A DNA stretch of 64,000 nucleotides from Psychroserpens mesophilus (GCF_000826645.1 NZ_JXJP01000002.1:186001-250000), one strand, 5' to 3'; shown: positions 36,591-47,187, counted from the stretch's first letter. Made by a program: numbers and translations. The notes: generated by a model from the sequence alone, not told the origin.

Positions 36591-38036
36591 TTAATTATCT
36601 TTTGAATATCCTGTAGCTTTACCTATCAGTGTTGCACTTGTACAATCATGAACATCTACATAAACTAAATCACCAACTTTATAATGTGCCTTAGGGAAAA
36701 CTGCGACAATGTTTTGTGACGTTCTTCCAGACCATTGGTCATTAGATTTTTTTGATTCACGTTCAATTAGAACTTCAACAGTGGTGTTGAGATATTCTTT
36801 GGTTTTAATTTCACTGTGTTCACGTTGCAGCTGAACAATTTCAGCCAGACGTCGTTTTTTTACTTCTTCAGGAACATCGTCATCCATTTTGCGTTCTGCC
36901 ATCGTTCCAGGTCGTTCAGAATACGTAAACATATAACCAAAATTATATTTTACATATGCCATTAAGCTCAGTGTGTCCTGATGATCCTGTTCTGTTTCCG
37001 TTGGAAAGCCAGCAATTAAATCCTGACTAATAGAACATTCAGGAAGAATTCGTCTTATATTATCAATGAGTTCAAAATATTCTTCTCTAGTGTGTAAACG
37101 ATTCATTTCTTTCAAAATACGATTACTTCCACTTTGAACAGGTAAATGAATGTGTTTGCAGATATTATCAAATTTCGCCATGGTTTCCACAACATCAAGT
37201 GTTAGATCCTGAGGATTGCTAGTTGAAAACCGAATTCGCATTTTTGGTTGTGTTTTTGCGCATAATTCTAATAATTGCGCAAAATTAACCGCAGTCGCTT
37301 TTTGTAAGTCGCTCGCTTTTGAAAAATCTTTCTTAAGTCCGCCTCCATACCACAAATAACTATCGACATTCTGACCTAAAAGTGTAATTTCTTTGAAGCC
37401 TTTATTCCATAAGTCATTAACTTCTTCTATAATACTTTGTGGATCACGACTGCGCTCGCGACCTCTTGTAAATGGAACCACACAAAATGTACACATGTTA
37501 TCACAGCCACGAGTTATCGATACAAAAGCCGTTACACCATTGCTGTTTAGACGTACAGGAGAGATGTCACCATAGGTTTCTTCTTTTGAAAGGATAACAT
37601 TAATAGCATCTCGACCTTCATCAACTTCGGCTAAGAGGTTAGGTAAATCTTTGTAGGCATCAGGACCAACAACTAAATCGACGATTTTTTCTTCTTCTAA
37701 AAATTTTGTTTTTAGACGTTCAGCCATACAGCCAAGAACGCCAACTTTCATTTTAGGATTAATACGTTTTACAGCATTATATTTTTCTAATCGTTTTCTA
37801 ACGGTCTGCTCAGCTTTATCTCTAATTGAACAGGTATTTACCAGTACCAAATCGGCATCTTCAAGGTTTTGTGTAGTATTGAAACCTTGTTCAGACAAAA
37901 TAGAAGCCACTATTTCACTATCGCTAAAATTCATGGCGCATCCATAACTTTCTATAAAAAGCTTACGATTATTCCCTTGTTTAGCTTCCAGAATTAGAGA
38001 TTCTCCTTGTTTGCTTTCGTCTATTGTTTTTTCCAT
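36591..38036 (-). CDS. miaB: tRNA-2-methylthio-N6-dimethylallyladenosine synthase MiaB
   Basis: This radical-SAM methylthiotransferase acts on i6A37 of tRNAs reading UNN codons. The 481 residues include the N-terminal UPF0004 domain with its three cluster cysteines ([25 protein letters not shown]), the radical-SAM CxxxCxxC motif in [18 protein letters not shown] (near 180), the GQNVDSY segment and a C-terminal TRAM domain. The length is normal. It is the first gene of the minus-strand operon reaching to secG, behind a good promoter. Confidence 0.97.
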   Translation of the reverse strand: MEKTIDESKQGESLILEAKQGNNRKLFIESYGCAMNFSDSEIVASILSEQGFNTTQNLEDADLVLVNTCSIRDKAEQTVRKRLEKYNAVKRINPKMKVGVLGCMAERLKTKFLEEEKIVDLVVGPDAYKDLPNLLAEVDEGRDAINVILSKEETYGDISPVRLNSNGVTAFVSITRGCDNMCTFCVVPFTRGRERSRDPQSIIEEVNDLWNKGFKEITLLGQNVDSYLWYGGGLKKDFSKASDLQKATAVNFAQLLELCAKTQPKMRIRFSTSNPQDLTLDVVETMAKFDNICKHIHLPVQSGSNRILKEMNRLHTREEYFELIDNIRRILPECSISQDLIAGFPTETEQDHQDTLSLMAYVKYNFGYMFTYSERPGTMAERKMDDDVPEEVKKRRLAEIVQLQREHSEIKTKEYLNTTVEVLIERESKKSNDQWSGRTSQNIVAVFPKAHYKVGDLVYVDVHDCTSATLIGKATGYSKDN

Positions 38037-38096
38037 AGCTAAGTATTGGCTTGTGCCTACAACAATTATAATTACAGTGTTGAGTCAATAAGCATG

Positions 38097-38129
38097 CAAA
38101 GATACACTATTTTTAAAAATTATGACAAA
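38097..38129 (-). promoter_or_regulatory. Promoter of the miaB-secG operon
   Basis: On the minus strand a TTTG -33 element (38126-38129) is followed 21 bases later by TATCTTTG (38097-38104), matching the Bacteroidota TTTG/TAnnTTTG pair. The predicted start leaves a leader of about 55 bases before the miaB ATG. Confidence 0.65.
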
Positions 38130-38205
38130 GTGTCAGCGTCGAATTTCCTTTGAAACGAGTCTTTAATTCATTTACTTTGGAAACTAAATCAATATAAAAG
38201 CAGAC

Positions 38206-38970
38206 ATGTTACTAGCTGAAATTCAACATAAAATTCAACATGCAAACCATTTAGATTTCGGTCAGATATTTAGTGAAAGCATTGAGTTATTTAAAAAAGT
38301 TTGGATTCAGGGTTTAATAACCGTTTTATTAAGCCTCGGATTTTCGATACCATTTACATTTACGATTACCATTCCAATGTCTTTTTTGGGAATCTTAAGT
38401 GAGAATCATCCAAGTATGGCTAATAATATTGTGCCTTTAATTCTCCTGATTGTTGTGTTGGTGAGTTTTGTTTTGGTGGTAGGATTGACGATAGTTCTTT
38501 TAGGTTTAAAGGCTGCCTTTTATAGAATCATATTTCAGTATGATTTGGATATGAAGGTAAAGGAAGACTATTTTTATTTTTTGAAACGACCTTATCTCAG
38601 TAAAACCATAGCCTTGTCTTTTTCTTATTTAGGCATTATATTGCTGGCAACCTTATTGTGTTATTTTCCAGTCATCTATGTTATGGTTCCCATGAATTTT
38701 CTATTTGTGATTTATGCTTTTAATCCTGAATTGACAGTTTCTAATTTGGTAAAAGTGAGTTTTGAATTGGGAAATAAAAAATGGTTTATCACATTTGGAT
38801 TAACATTGGTAGCCGGAATTTTGGCGCAAACGATAGGATTTATGATGTGCTTTGTTGGGATATTTGCTACAGCTTCATTTGTAAGTATACCTTTATATGT
38901 AATTTATAAGCAAGTGATTGGATTCGATACTTCGGAAATTGTTAAATTTGATAATAATAAAAACCTATAA
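38206..38970 (+). CDS. Polytopic membrane protein of unknown function
   Basis: This 254-residue protein has a short N-terminal cytoplasmic part (IQHANHLDFGQIFSESIELFKKVW) and about six hydrophobic helices. The pattern of an amphipathic lead followed by helix pairs resembles DUF975/glycerophosphoryl-diester-phosphodiesterase-associated membrane domains seen in Bacteroidota, but I do not recognise a specific family. It is transcribed divergently from miaB and 44 bases upstream of a small lipoprotein gene. Confidence 0.7.
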   Translation: MLLAEIQHKIQHANHLDFGQIFSESIELFKKVWIQGLITVLLSLGFSIPFTFTITIPMSFLGILSENHPSMANNIVPLILLIVVLVSFVLVVGLTIVLLGLKAAFYRIIFQYDLDMKVKEDYFYFLKRPYLSKTIALSFSYLGIILLATLLCYFPVIYVMVPMNFLFVIYAFNPELTVSNLVKVSFELGNKKWFITFGLTLVAGILAQTIGFMMCFVGIFATASFVSIPLYVIYKQVIGFDTSEIVKFDNNKNL

Positions 38971-39014
38971 CGCAACCTTTTAATGCTTAAAGTATCTAAT
39001 AATAAATTAAGGTT

Positions 39015-39455
39015 ATGAAATTAGTTAAAACTCTTTTTGTTTGTATGTGTTGTTCATTGTTACTAATGAATACGCAATGTGATGAAGACGACGATTTTCA
39101 GGTGAGTAGTTGTGGTCAACCAGTAATTATTGATAACGCATTTTTTGAAACTGCAGAATCCAGTGATTATGTCTTAGTAGATTCTAGTATAACTAACGAT
39201 TGCCTAACTGTTGAAATTTCAGCCAGTGGATGTGATGGTGAATCATGGAGTATGGTTTTGGTTGATTCAGGGAATGTTGCAGAGTCATCACCAGAACAAC
39301 GCTATTTGAAATTTGTTTTTACAAATAATGAAGCCTGTCTGGCTGTATTTAGTCAAGTTCGTGAATTTAACCTGTCGACATTACGCGTGGATGGTAGTAC
39401 TGAAGTTGTTTTAAATATTGAAGGATTTCCTGAGCCACTTCTCTATAGTTATTGA
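39015..39455 (+). CDS. Small lipoprotein of unknown function
   Basis: This 146-residue protein has a hydrophobic leader and a lipobox-like MNTQC (Cys at 22), followed by an acidic DEDDDF stretch, a common outer-membrane or surface export signal in Bacteroidota. The mature part is beta-rich with four more cysteines (SSCGQP; NDCLTV; SGCDGES; EACLAV), which may form two disulfides. I recognise no family. It follows the unknown membrane protein gene by 44 bases. Confidence 0.65.
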   Translation: MKLVKTLFVCMCCSLLLMNTQCDEDDDFQVSSCGQPVIIDNAFFETAESSDYVLVDSSITNDCLTVEISASGCDGESWSMVLVDSGNVAESSPEQRYLKFVFTNNEACLAVFSQVREFNLSTLRVDGSTEVVLNIEGFPEPLLYSY

Positions 39456-39594
39456 TGCTACGAATCCTTAAAAAAATGTAAAACCATAAATTTTAATATG
39501 TTTTCGTTACATATTATATAGATAAACACACGCTTTTTTAAGATAAAATACAATTGAAATTTTTAAAAATTAGGATGATAAATTTTTTTTCACA

Positions 39595-39602
39595 TACATT
39601 TG
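39595..39602 (+). promoter_or_regulatory. -7 promoter box for topA
   Basis: TACATTTG matches TAnnTTTG and lies 19 bases before the topA ATG. The -33 position is not convincing. Confidence 0.5.
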
Positions 39603-39621
39603 TAGCCTGAAAAAATCAAAT

Positions 39622-42126
39622 ATGCCGAAGAATTTAGTCATTGTAGAGTCACCAGCAAAAGCCAAAACCATAGAGAAATTTCTTGGAAAAGATTTTAAAG
39701 TAGAATCTAGTTTTGGTCATATAGCAGACTTACCTTCAAAAGAATTAGGAGTCGATGTAGAAGGAGATTTTAAACCAAAATATCAAGTTTCAAAAGATAA
39801 AAAAGACGTTGTTAAAAAACTGAAGGATCTCGCTAAAAAAGCAGAAATGGTTTGGTTAGCAAGTGATGAGGATCGAGAGGGAGAGGCTATTGCTTGGCAC
39901 TTAGCTGAAACTTTAGGTCTTGATAAATCTAAAACGAAGCGTATCGTTTTTCACGAAATAACGAAGTCGGCAATTCAAAAAGCAATTGAAAATCCAAGAG
40001 GTATCGATTATGATTTAGTAGACGCGCAGCAGGCGAGACGTGTACTGGATCGTATCGTTGGATATGAATTGTCTCCTATATTATGGCGAAAAGTAAAAGG
40101 CGGATTGTCTGCAGGTCGTGTACAATCAGTTTCTGTGCGATTAATTGTTGAAAGAGAGCGTGAAATTAATGATTTCACACCGGAAGCGTCTTATCGAATT
40201 GATGCTGAGTTTTCGAATGAAGACGGACAAACATTTAAGGCGAAGCTTCCGAAGAATTTTTCATCAAAAAAAGAAGCTTATGCATTTTTAGAATCTAATG
40301 CAAACGCCAATTTTAAAGTTGCTGATCTTCAAAAGAAACCAGCCAAAAAATCACCGGCAGCACCATTTACAACCTCTACATTGCAACAGGAAGCTTCAAG
40401 AAAGTTGGGGTTTTCAGTAAGTAGAACCATGCAAAATGCACAGCGTTTATATGAAGCCGGTTTGATCACTTATATGAGAACAGATAGCGTTAATTTATCT
40501 GTTGAAGCTCAAAAAGGAGCCAAAGCTGAAATTGAAGATGCTTATGGTTCAAAATTTAGTAAATCAAGACAATATAAAGGCAAATCTAAAGGCGCTCAAG
40601 AAGCTCACGAAGCGATTCGACCTACAGATTTTTCAAAACATACAGTAAATGTCGAAAGAGATCAGGCACGTTTGTACGATCTAATCTGGAAACGCGCTAT
40701 TGCTTCTCAAATGAGTGATGCTGAATTGGAACGTACCAATGTTAAAATTGAGGCCTCAACGCATGAAGAAATTTTTACTGCCAATGGAGAAGTGATCACT
40801 TTTGAAGGCTTTTTAAAAGTGTATTTAGAAGGTACTGATGATGAAGATACTGAGCAGGAAGGTATGTTACCAGCCATGAAGGTAAACGAAACTTTGTTGA
40901 ATAGTTACATCACAGCTACCGAACGTTTTTCGCGTCCACCATACAGATATACTGAAGCATCATTGGTAAAACAATTAGAAGAACTTGGTATTGGTCGTCC
41001 GTCTACGTATGCACCAACAATTTCAACGATTCAAAATAGGAATTATGTGGAAAAGGGTTCTAATGAAGGTGTTGAAAGAGATTATACGCAATTAACACTT
41101 CAAAGTGGCCAAATCAAAGATAATTTACTTACTGAAAAAGTAAACAGCGATAAAGGTAAATTAGTTCCTACAGATATTGGGATGATCGTTACCGATTTTC
41201 TTGTAAACCATTTCGGAGGCATTTTAGATTATAACTTTACGGCAAAAGTTGAAGCTGATTTTGATGAAATTGCTGAAGGTAAAGAAGACTGGACGAAAAT
41301 GATGAAAGATTTCTACAAAGACTTTCATCCAAAAGTAGAAGATGTAGCTGAAAATGCCGATCGTGAGTCTGGCGAACGAATTCTTGGTAAAGATCCCAAA
41401 ACAGGAAAGCAGGTTAGTGTGCGTTTAGGGAAATTCGGACCAATGGTTCAAATTGGAACTGTTGATGATGAGGAAAAACCTCAATTTGCAAGCCTATCTC
41501 CAGACCAGCAATTAACAACCATTACTTATGAAGAAGCAATGGAATTGTTTAAATTGCCAAAACAATTAGGAACCTATGAAGGAGAAGTCATTGAAGTTAA
41601 TAACGGTCGTTTTGGACCTTATGTAAAGTTTGGTAAAAAATTCGTGTCGCTTCCAGCTGGTACAAATCCAACTGATGTTGAAATGGATCAGGCTATTGAA
41701 CTCATTAAAGAAAAACAAAAAGCTGATGCACCTATATATATGTATCAGGATTTACCAGTTCAAAAAGGTAAGGGACGTTTTGGTCCATTTATTAAATGGA
41801 ACAACATGTTTATTAATGTAAACAAAAAATACGATTGGGATCATTTATCAGATGATGATATTATTGAATTGATTGAAGATAAAATCCAAAAGGAAAAAGA
41901 TAAATTAATCCATCACTGGGAAGATGAAGGTATTCGTGTTGAAAAAGCTCGTTGGGGAAGACACAATATTATTAAAGGTAAAATAAAAGTAGAGCTTCCA
42001 AAAACTGTTGATGTTTCTGAGATGACTTTAGAAGAAGCAAAAGCTTATATCGAAAAGAAAACACCTAAGAAAAAAACAGCTACCAAAAAGAAAACGGCTA
42101 AAAAGAAAACCACTACAAAAAAGTAA
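39622..42126 (+). CDS. topA: DNA topoisomerase I (type IA)
   Basis: This 834-residue enzyme relaxes negative supercoils. The N-terminal Toprim domain holds IVESPAKAKTIEKFLG and the acidic triad in ASDEDREGEAIAWH. The core includes GRVQSVSVRLIVERE and the active-site tyrosine in LITYMRTDS. In place of four-Cys zinc fingers, the C-terminal third carries topoisomerase C-terminal repeats (GRFGPYVKFGKK; GRFGPFIKWNN; ARWGRHNIIKGK). A Lys/Thr-rich tail (about 25 residues) ends the protein and likely binds DNA. The next gene starts 5 bases after the stop. Confidence 0.96.
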   Translation: MPKNLVIVESPAKAKTIEKFLGKDFKVESSFGHIADLPSKELGVDVEGDFKPKYQVSKDKKDVVKKLKDLAKKAEMVWLASDEDREGEAIAWHLAETLGLDKSKTKRIVFHEITKSAIQKAIENPRGIDYDLVDAQQARRVLDRIVGYELSPILWRKVKGGLSAGRVQSVSVRLIVEREREINDFTPEASYRIDAEFSNEDGQTFKAKLPKNFSSKKEAYAFLESNANANFKVADLQKKPAKKSPAAPFTTSTLQQEASRKLGFSVSRTMQNAQRLYEAGLITYMRTDSVNLSVEAQKGAKAEIEDAYGSKFSKSRQYKGKSKGAQEAHEAIRPTDFSKHTVNVERDQARLYDLIWKRAIASQMSDAELERTNVKIEASTHEEIFTANGEVITFEGFLKVYLEGTDDEDTEQEGMLPAMKVNETLLNSYITATERFSRPPYRYTEASLVKQLEELGIGRPSTYAPTISTIQNRNYVEKGSNEGVERDYTQLTLQSGQIKDNLLTEKVNSDKGKLVPTDIGMIVTDFLVNHFGGILDYNFTAKVEADFDEIAEGKEDWTKMMKDFYKDFHPKVEDVAENADRESGERILGKDPKTGKQVSVRLGKFGPMVQIGTVDDEEKPQFASLSPDQQLTTITYEEAMELFKLPKQLGTYEGEVIEVNNGRFGPYVKFGKKFVSLPAGTNPTDVEMDQAIELIKEKQKADAPIYMYQDLPVQKGKGRFGPFIKWNNMFINVNKKYDWDHLSDDDIIELIEDKIQKEKDKLIHHWEDEGIRVEKARWGRHNIIKGKIKVELPKTVDVSEMTLEEAKAYIEKKTPKKKTATKKKTAKKKTTTKK

Positions 42127-42131
42127 TCTAA

Positions 42132-43298
42132 ATGAATTTTAATTTTTTGGCACCAGTTACAGATGCAGTCTTAGCTCACAACGAACTATTATCTGAGCAA
42201 GCTCTTGGCAAAAAAATTAAGATCCATTCCTCTCAACAAGGCATTCCCGATTTAGATGGTGTTGAACTGGCTATCATAGGTGTTAAGGAAAATCGTAATG
42301 ATGTCAACTATATGGGAGAAGAATTAAGCTTCGATACCATTCGAACATCATTATATTCACTTTTTCCAGGAAACTGGCATACTTCTGTAGCAGATTTAGG
42401 AGATATTCCTGCAGGTGCAACAATTGAAGATACTTATTATGCAGTGCGTACAATCATTTCAGTTTTAATTGAAAAAAGAATCATACCTATAATTATAGGA
42501 GGAAGCCAGGATTTAACCTATGCTAATTATCGCGCTTACGATACAATGGCTCCAATGGTTAATATTGTTAATGTGGATAGTAATTTCGATTTAGGAGATG
42601 CTTCCGTTGAAATGAAGAATAATAGCTTTCTTGGGAAAATCATTTTAGAACAACCTTATAATTTATTCAATTACTCAGCCATTGGCTATCAAACGTATTT
42701 CAATTCGCAAGAAGAAATAGATTTGATGGACAAGCTTTACTTTGAAGCTTATCGACTTGGTGAGGTTACGCACAATATTCATATGGTCGAGCCTGTGATG
42801 CGTGATGCTCATATTGTAACAATAGATTTGAAATCGGTTCGCGCAGCTGAAGTTGGTGCAAAACAAAAATATTCGCCTAACGGATTTAACGGAAAAGAAA
42901 TCTGTGCTATTTCTCGTTATGCAGGAATAAGTAACAAGGTCTCGTCATTTGGTGTTTATGAATTTAAGATCACAAACGAGTTAGATGCAACGCCAATGCT
43001 TATATCACAAATGATATGGTATTTTATTGAAGGTGTGAATTGCAGGATAAATGATGATGATTTTGAAGACGATTCTAATTATCAAAAATACAATGTGCTC
43101 ATCGAAGATGAAGAGCTCATATTTTTAAAAAGTGTCAAAACAGGTCGTTGGTGGATAGAAATTCCTTTTTTACCAAACGTTAATAATAAATTAAAAAAGC
43201 ATACGTTATTACCTTGCACGCACGAAGATTACGTTGAAGCTAGTCAGGGTAAAATACCAGAAAGATGGTATAAAGCGTATAAAAAGAACAGTTTTTAG
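42132..43298 (+). CDS. Ureohydrolase (arginase/formimidoylglutamase) fold protein with degraded metal site
   Basis: The 388-residue protein follows the arginase family layout, but the manganese ligands are largely replaced. The GGDHS motif is IGGSQDLTY, DAHxD is VDSNFDLG, and SxDxDxxDP is TIDLKSVRAAEVG. Two His and one Asp ligand are thus missing, so hydrolase activity is unlikely (inference). Databases usually label such proteins formimidoylglutamase. It starts 5 bases after topA and lies 188 bases before gldK. A structural or regulatory role is possible, with no direct evidence. Confidence 0.75.
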   Translation: MNFNFLAPVTDAVLAHNELLSEQALGKKIKIHSSQQGIPDLDGVELAIIGVKENRNDVNYMGEELSFDTIRTSLYSLFPGNWHTSVADLGDIPAGATIEDTYYAVRTIISVLIEKRIIPIIIGGSQDLTYANYRAYDTMAPMVNIVNVDSNFDLGDASVEMKNNSFLGKIILEQPYNLFNYSAIGYQTYFNSQEEIDLMDKLYFEAYRLGEVTHNIHMVEPVMRDAHIVTIDLKSVRAAEVGAKQKYSPNGFNGKEICAISRYAGISNKVSSFGVYEFKITNELDATPMLISQMIWYFIEGVNCRINDDDFEDDSNYQKYNVLIEDEELIFLKSVKTGRWWIEIPFLPNVNNKLKKHTLLPCTHEDYVEASQGKIPERWYKAYKKNSF

Positions 43299-43486
43299 TA
43301 TATTTAGCTCATAAAAGATTAACGTTTTTTTAATCGATGAAATGTTAATTTAATAGGATGAAATGCAAAAAAACTATAAAAAAAATTGTTTTTTACAAAA
43401 TATATAAATATGTTTACTGCCTTAAAAAAAATAAATACGTTTTTAAGATATATAATTACAACTAAATAATTTAACCTCGAGTTTCT

Positions 43487-44857
43487 ATGAATATTAAGAA
43501 GTTTGCTTTATTGACCGCTGTTTTAGCTCTATTAGTCAGTTGTGGCTCTGGTGACAGAGGAGAACTGGTTGGAGTTAAAGGAAAAAAATGGCATCCCGAA
43601 AAACCTTATGGTATGGCACTTGTTCCGGGTGGAGCATTTATAATGGGAAAATCGGATGATGACCTTGCAGGTGTTCAAGACGCACCAACACGAACTGTTA
43701 CAGTTAGAGCGTTCTATATGGACGAAACTGAAATCACAAATAGTGAGTATCGTGAGTTTGTATATTGGGTTAGAGACTCAATATTAAGAACTAAACTTGC
43801 CATTTTAGCTGATGAAATTGGTGAAACTCCTGGTAATGGAGGTATTGGAGAGTTTGCATTTAATGATGCAGATCCAGAAAACATGACTGTATATGAAAAA
43901 TACATGTATGATAATTACAGTGGATTAGGTCCAACGGGTTATGAAGGACGAAAACTAAATCATGAAGTTGATTTAATTTTTGACACCAATGATTACCCAG
44001 ATGAATACTATGCTGAAGTTATGGATACCATGTATCTTCCAATTGAAGAATCATATAATGGTCAACGTACTTGGGATGTGAAAAAATTTAAGTTCCAGTA
44101 TAAGTATATGGATATCCAGAAGGCTGCAAAAGATCGTAGCTTGAGACGTAAGGACGTAATCATTACTGAAGAAGTTGAAGTGTATCCAGATACTACAGCT
44201 TGGATTAGAGATTTTTCATATTCTTACAACGAACCAATGCATAATGACTATTTCTGGCATGATGCCTATGGTGACTATCCTGTAGTAGGCGTATCATGGA
44301 AACAAGCTAATGCATTCTGTCAATGGAGAACGTTGAAGAAAAATAGTTACCAGAAAAGCAAAGGAAAACAGTTTGTGAATAAATTCAGATTACCATCTGA
44401 AGCAGAGTGGGAATACGCTGCAAGAGGTGGTCTTCAAGGAGCTACATACCCTTGGGGTGGACCTTACGCTAAAAACGACAGAGGTTGTTTTATGGCTAAT
44501 TTTAAACCACTACGAGGTGATTACGCAGCAGACCAGGCATTATATACTGTTGAAGCTGATGCTTATGAGCCAAATGATTTCGACCTTTACAATATGGCAG
44601 GAAATGTTTCAGAATGGGTACAAGGCTCTTATGATCCTGCATCTTATGAGTATTCTGCGTCTTTTAATCCAACAGTGAACGATCCAGACAACGAACGCAA
44701 AGTTGTTCGTGGAGGTTCTTGGAAAGATGTTGCTTACTTTTTACAAGTAAGTTCTAGAGACTATGAATATGCAGATTCAGCAAGAAGCTACATCGGATTT
44801 AGAACAGTTCAGGATTACATGGGGACTGAAGTAACTCAAAATGCAGCAACTAACTAA
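43487..44857 (+). CDS. gldK: Gliding motility / T9SS lipoprotein GldK
   Basis: This 456-residue outer-membrane lipoprotein (PorK in Porphyromonas) has the lipobox LLVSC (Cys at 19) and a formylglycine-generating-enzyme-like fold (VPGGAFIMGKSDDD; TRTVTVRAFYMDETEITNSEYREF; FRLPSEAEWEYAARGG; GNVSEWVQGSYD; RGGSWKD). Together with GldN it forms the periplasmic ring of the type IX secretion system. Insertions in the fold match the GldK subfamily rather than enzymes. It is the first gene of gldKLMN, after an AT-rich 188-base upstream region. Confidence 0.96.
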   Translation: MNIKKFALLTAVLALLVSCGSGDRGELVGVKGKKWHPEKPYGMALVPGGAFIMGKSDDDLAGVQDAPTRTVTVRAFYMDETEITNSEYREFVYWVRDSILRTKLAILADEIGETPGNGGIGEFAFNDADPENMTVYEKYMYDNYSGLGPTGYEGRKLNHEVDLIFDTNDYPDEYYAEVMDTMYLPIEESYNGQRTWDVKKFKFQYKYMDIQKAAKDRSLRRKDVIITEEVEVYPDTTAWIRDFSYSYNEPMHNDYFWHDAYGDYPVVGVSWKQANAFCQWRTLKKNSYQKSKGKQFVNKFRLPSEAEWEYAARGGLQGATYPWGGPYAKNDRGCFMANFKPLRGDYAADQALYTVEADAYEPNDFDLYNMAGNVSEWVQGSYDPASYEYSASFNPTVNDPDNERKVVRGGSWKDVAYFLQVSSRDYEYADSARSYIGFRTVQDYMGTEVTQNAATN

Positions 44858-44928
44858 TTTTTAATTAACTAAACTAAATATTTAATCTACTTAAGTTATT
44901 ACTTAGGACTAAAAACTAAAACAAAATT

Positions 44929-45564
44929 ATGGCACAAAAAGGAAAAGTAACCGTAACTAATATGATCTACGGATTAGGAGCAGCAATTGTAATTGTTGGA
45001 GCTTTATTTAAAATTCAACACTGGCCTTTCGGATCTGAAATCCTTACCCTAGGGATGATTGTTGAGGCACTTGTATTTACGTATTCAGCTTTTGAAAGAC
45101 AACAAGCAGAATTAGATTGGTCCTTAGTTTACCCTGAACTTGCAGGAGGAATGATGTCAAATAAAAAAGCTAAGAAAGAAGAACCTAAAGATGCTGAAGG
45201 ATTATTATCTAAAAAATTAGATAACCTTTTGAAAGAGGCTAAAATTGATGGTGAATTAATGGCAAGCTTAGGTACAAGTATCAAAAATTTTGAAGGTGCT
45301 GCAAAAGGAATTAGCCCTACAGTTGACGCCATGACTGCTCAAAAGAAATACAGCGAAGAAATGTCTTTAGCTGCAGCACAAATGGAATCACTTAACAGTC
45401 TTTATAAAGTACAAATGGAAAGTGCTAATCGTCAAGCCGCAATTAATGAAGAAGCTGTTGAAAACGCAATGAAATTAAAAGAACAAATGCAATCTCTAGC
45501 ATCTAACTTATCATCATTGAATGGTGTTTATGGAGGAATGCTTTCTGCAATGAATAAAAGCTAA
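44929..45564 (+). CDS. gldL: T9SS inner-membrane motor protein GldL
   Basis: This 211-residue protein has two N-terminal membrane helices (about 13-30 and 37-54). Charged residues within or at the helices (K28, H31, E46, E56) are candidates for the proton path known in the GldLM motor. A cytoplasmic, Ala/Gln-rich coiled-coil-prone tail follows (residues 75-211). GldL forms a pentamer around two GldM helices and uses the proton motive force to drive secretion and gliding. It sits 71 bases after gldK and 57 before gldM. Confidence 0.95.
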   Translation: MAQKGKVTVTNMIYGLGAAIVIVGALFKIQHWPFGSEILTLGMIVEALVFTYSAFERQQAELDWSLVYPELAGGMMSNKKAKKEEPKDAEGLLSKKLDNLLKEAKIDGELMASLGTSIKNFEGAAKGISPTVDAMTAQKKYSEEMSLAAAQMESLNSLYKVQMESANRQAAINEEAVENAMKLKEQMQSLASNLSSLNGVYGGMLSAMNKS

Positions 45565-45621
45565 TTAGTTTTTAAACTAGAATTAATAACAACTATTAAC
45601 AAACTAAAAAACTAATTTAAA

Positions 45622-47187
45622 ATGGCAGGAGGAAAATTATCTGCAAGGCAGAAAATGATTAACTTGATGTACTTAGTATTTATTGCTATGATGGCGATGA
45701 ATATGTCAAAAGAAGTACTATCCGCTTTCGGTTTAATGGAAGCAAAATTTGCTGACTCAAATGAGTTAACAGGCGAACGTAATGAGGCATTGCTAGCTGA
45801 TCTTGAGAAAAAGTCAGATGAGAAGCCAGAAGAATTTATGATTCCCGCAGCAAAAGCTAAACAAGTAAGCGCAGCATCTGAAAAGTTCTATAACTATATC
45901 GAAACTTTGAAAGCTGATCTTTTGAAAAATGGAGATTATCAGATAGATCCTGAAACAGGAAAACTTCCTTTTGAAGCAATGGATAAGACAGATATTCTTG
46001 ATGAAGCATGGTTTACTGGTGACAGATTAACTAAAAAAGGTCAGGAAGTGATGGCTAAAATTGAAGAATATAAAACTTCAATTCGAGATATCTTAGGTAA
46101 AGATGTTAAAGCTTCTAAAGTGTTATCTAACTTTGAAAAAACATTTAGCACAGAAAAAGTAGAAAATAAAGATGGTAAGAAAATAGATTGGTTAGATTAC
46201 CACTTTAAAGGATTTCCAGCAATTGCATCATATACCAAAATGACAGCATTTCAAAATGATGTTGAGGTTACTGAAGCAAACATCATCAACTACTATTTAG
46301 GAAATGTGTTAACTGATGCAGTTTCTTTAGATAAATACAAAGCTATCATCTTAGCTGATAAATCAGCGTTCTTCGCTGGTGAAAAATTCCAAGGTAGAGT
46401 TGTCATTGGTAAATATGCAAAAGTACCACCTACAGGTTTAAGTATTGGAGGTCAGGCTATCGATTTAAATGAAGCTATTGATTCAACTGGAGCTGCACGT
46501 TTAGATTTTAACGTTGGTGGAGTTGGAGAGCATGAAATTGATGGAACATTTACTTTCATGGAAGATGGAAAGCCATTAGAAATCCCAATTAAAGGAAACT
46601 ATGTGGTTGTACCAAGACCTAATTCTGCAACAATTTCTGCAGATAAAATGAATGTTGTATATCGTGGTGTTGTAAACCCAATGACGATTTCTTTTGCTGG
46701 TGTTCCAGATAATAAAGTTTCTGCTTCAGGAGCTGGATTGAAAAAAGGATCAGGTATGGGTAAATATACTATGGTTCCTACTTCAGGTAGAGAAGTGACT
46801 ATCAATGTGACAGCTACCTTAGATGATGGTTCTAAAGTAAGTGATAAAGCAGTATTCAGAATTAAGGATATTCCTAAGCCATCTGGACAAATTGCTGGTC
46901 AGATTGGAACTGCTAAATTACCTAGAAATAACGTAGAGATTGGAAGAATTGAAGCTGTGTTAGAAGATTTTGATTTTGATTTACCTTTAACTGTAACAGG
47001 ATTTAAAATGAAAGTAGAAGGGAAGCCTTCTGTAACGTGTTCTGGTAATAGATTAAATGATGCTGCAAAATCAGCTTTAAGAAGTGCTAAACGTGGTTCT
47101 CAAGTTCAGATTTTTGACATCAAATCAAGAAGTAACGGACCTGCTATTAAACCAGCATCTCCAATTATTATTGAGTTGAGTAATTAA
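45622..47187 (+). CDS. gldM: T9SS motor/shaft protein GldM
   Basis: The 521-residue protein starts MAGGKLSARQKMINLMYLVF and has a single N-terminal membrane helix (about 13-35). A long periplasmic part of four beta/alpha domains (D1-D4) follows, with the conserved GRVVIGKYAKVPPTGLSIGG and FAGVPDNKVSASGAGL segments. It spans the periplasm as a dimeric shaft from the GldL motor to the GldKN ring. The length fits the family. Position in gldKLMN confirms the call. Confidence 0.96.
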   Translation: MAGGKLSARQKMINLMYLVFIAMMAMNMSKEVLSAFGLMEAKFADSNELTGERNEALLADLEKKSDEKPEEFMIPAAKAKQVSAASEKFYNYIETLKADLLKNGDYQIDPETGKLPFEAMDKTDILDEAWFTGDRLTKKGQEVMAKIEEYKTSIRDILGKDVKASKVLSNFEKTFSTEKVENKDGKKIDWLDYHFKGFPAIASYTKMTAFQNDVEVTEANIINYYLGNVLTDAVSLDKYKAIILADKSAFFAGEKFQGRVVIGKYAKVPPTGLSIGGQAIDLNEAIDSTGAARLDFNVGGVGEHEIDGTFTFMEDGKPLEIPIKGNYVVVPRPNSATISADKMNVVYRGVVNPMTISFAGVPDNKVSASGAGLKKGSGMGKYTMVPTSGREVTINVTATLDDGSKVSDKAVFRIKDIPKPSGQIAGQIGTAKLPRNNVEIGRIEAVLEDFDFDLPLTVTGFKMKVEGKPSVTCSGNRLNDAAKSALRSAKRGSQVQIFDIKSRSNGPAIKPASPIIIELSN

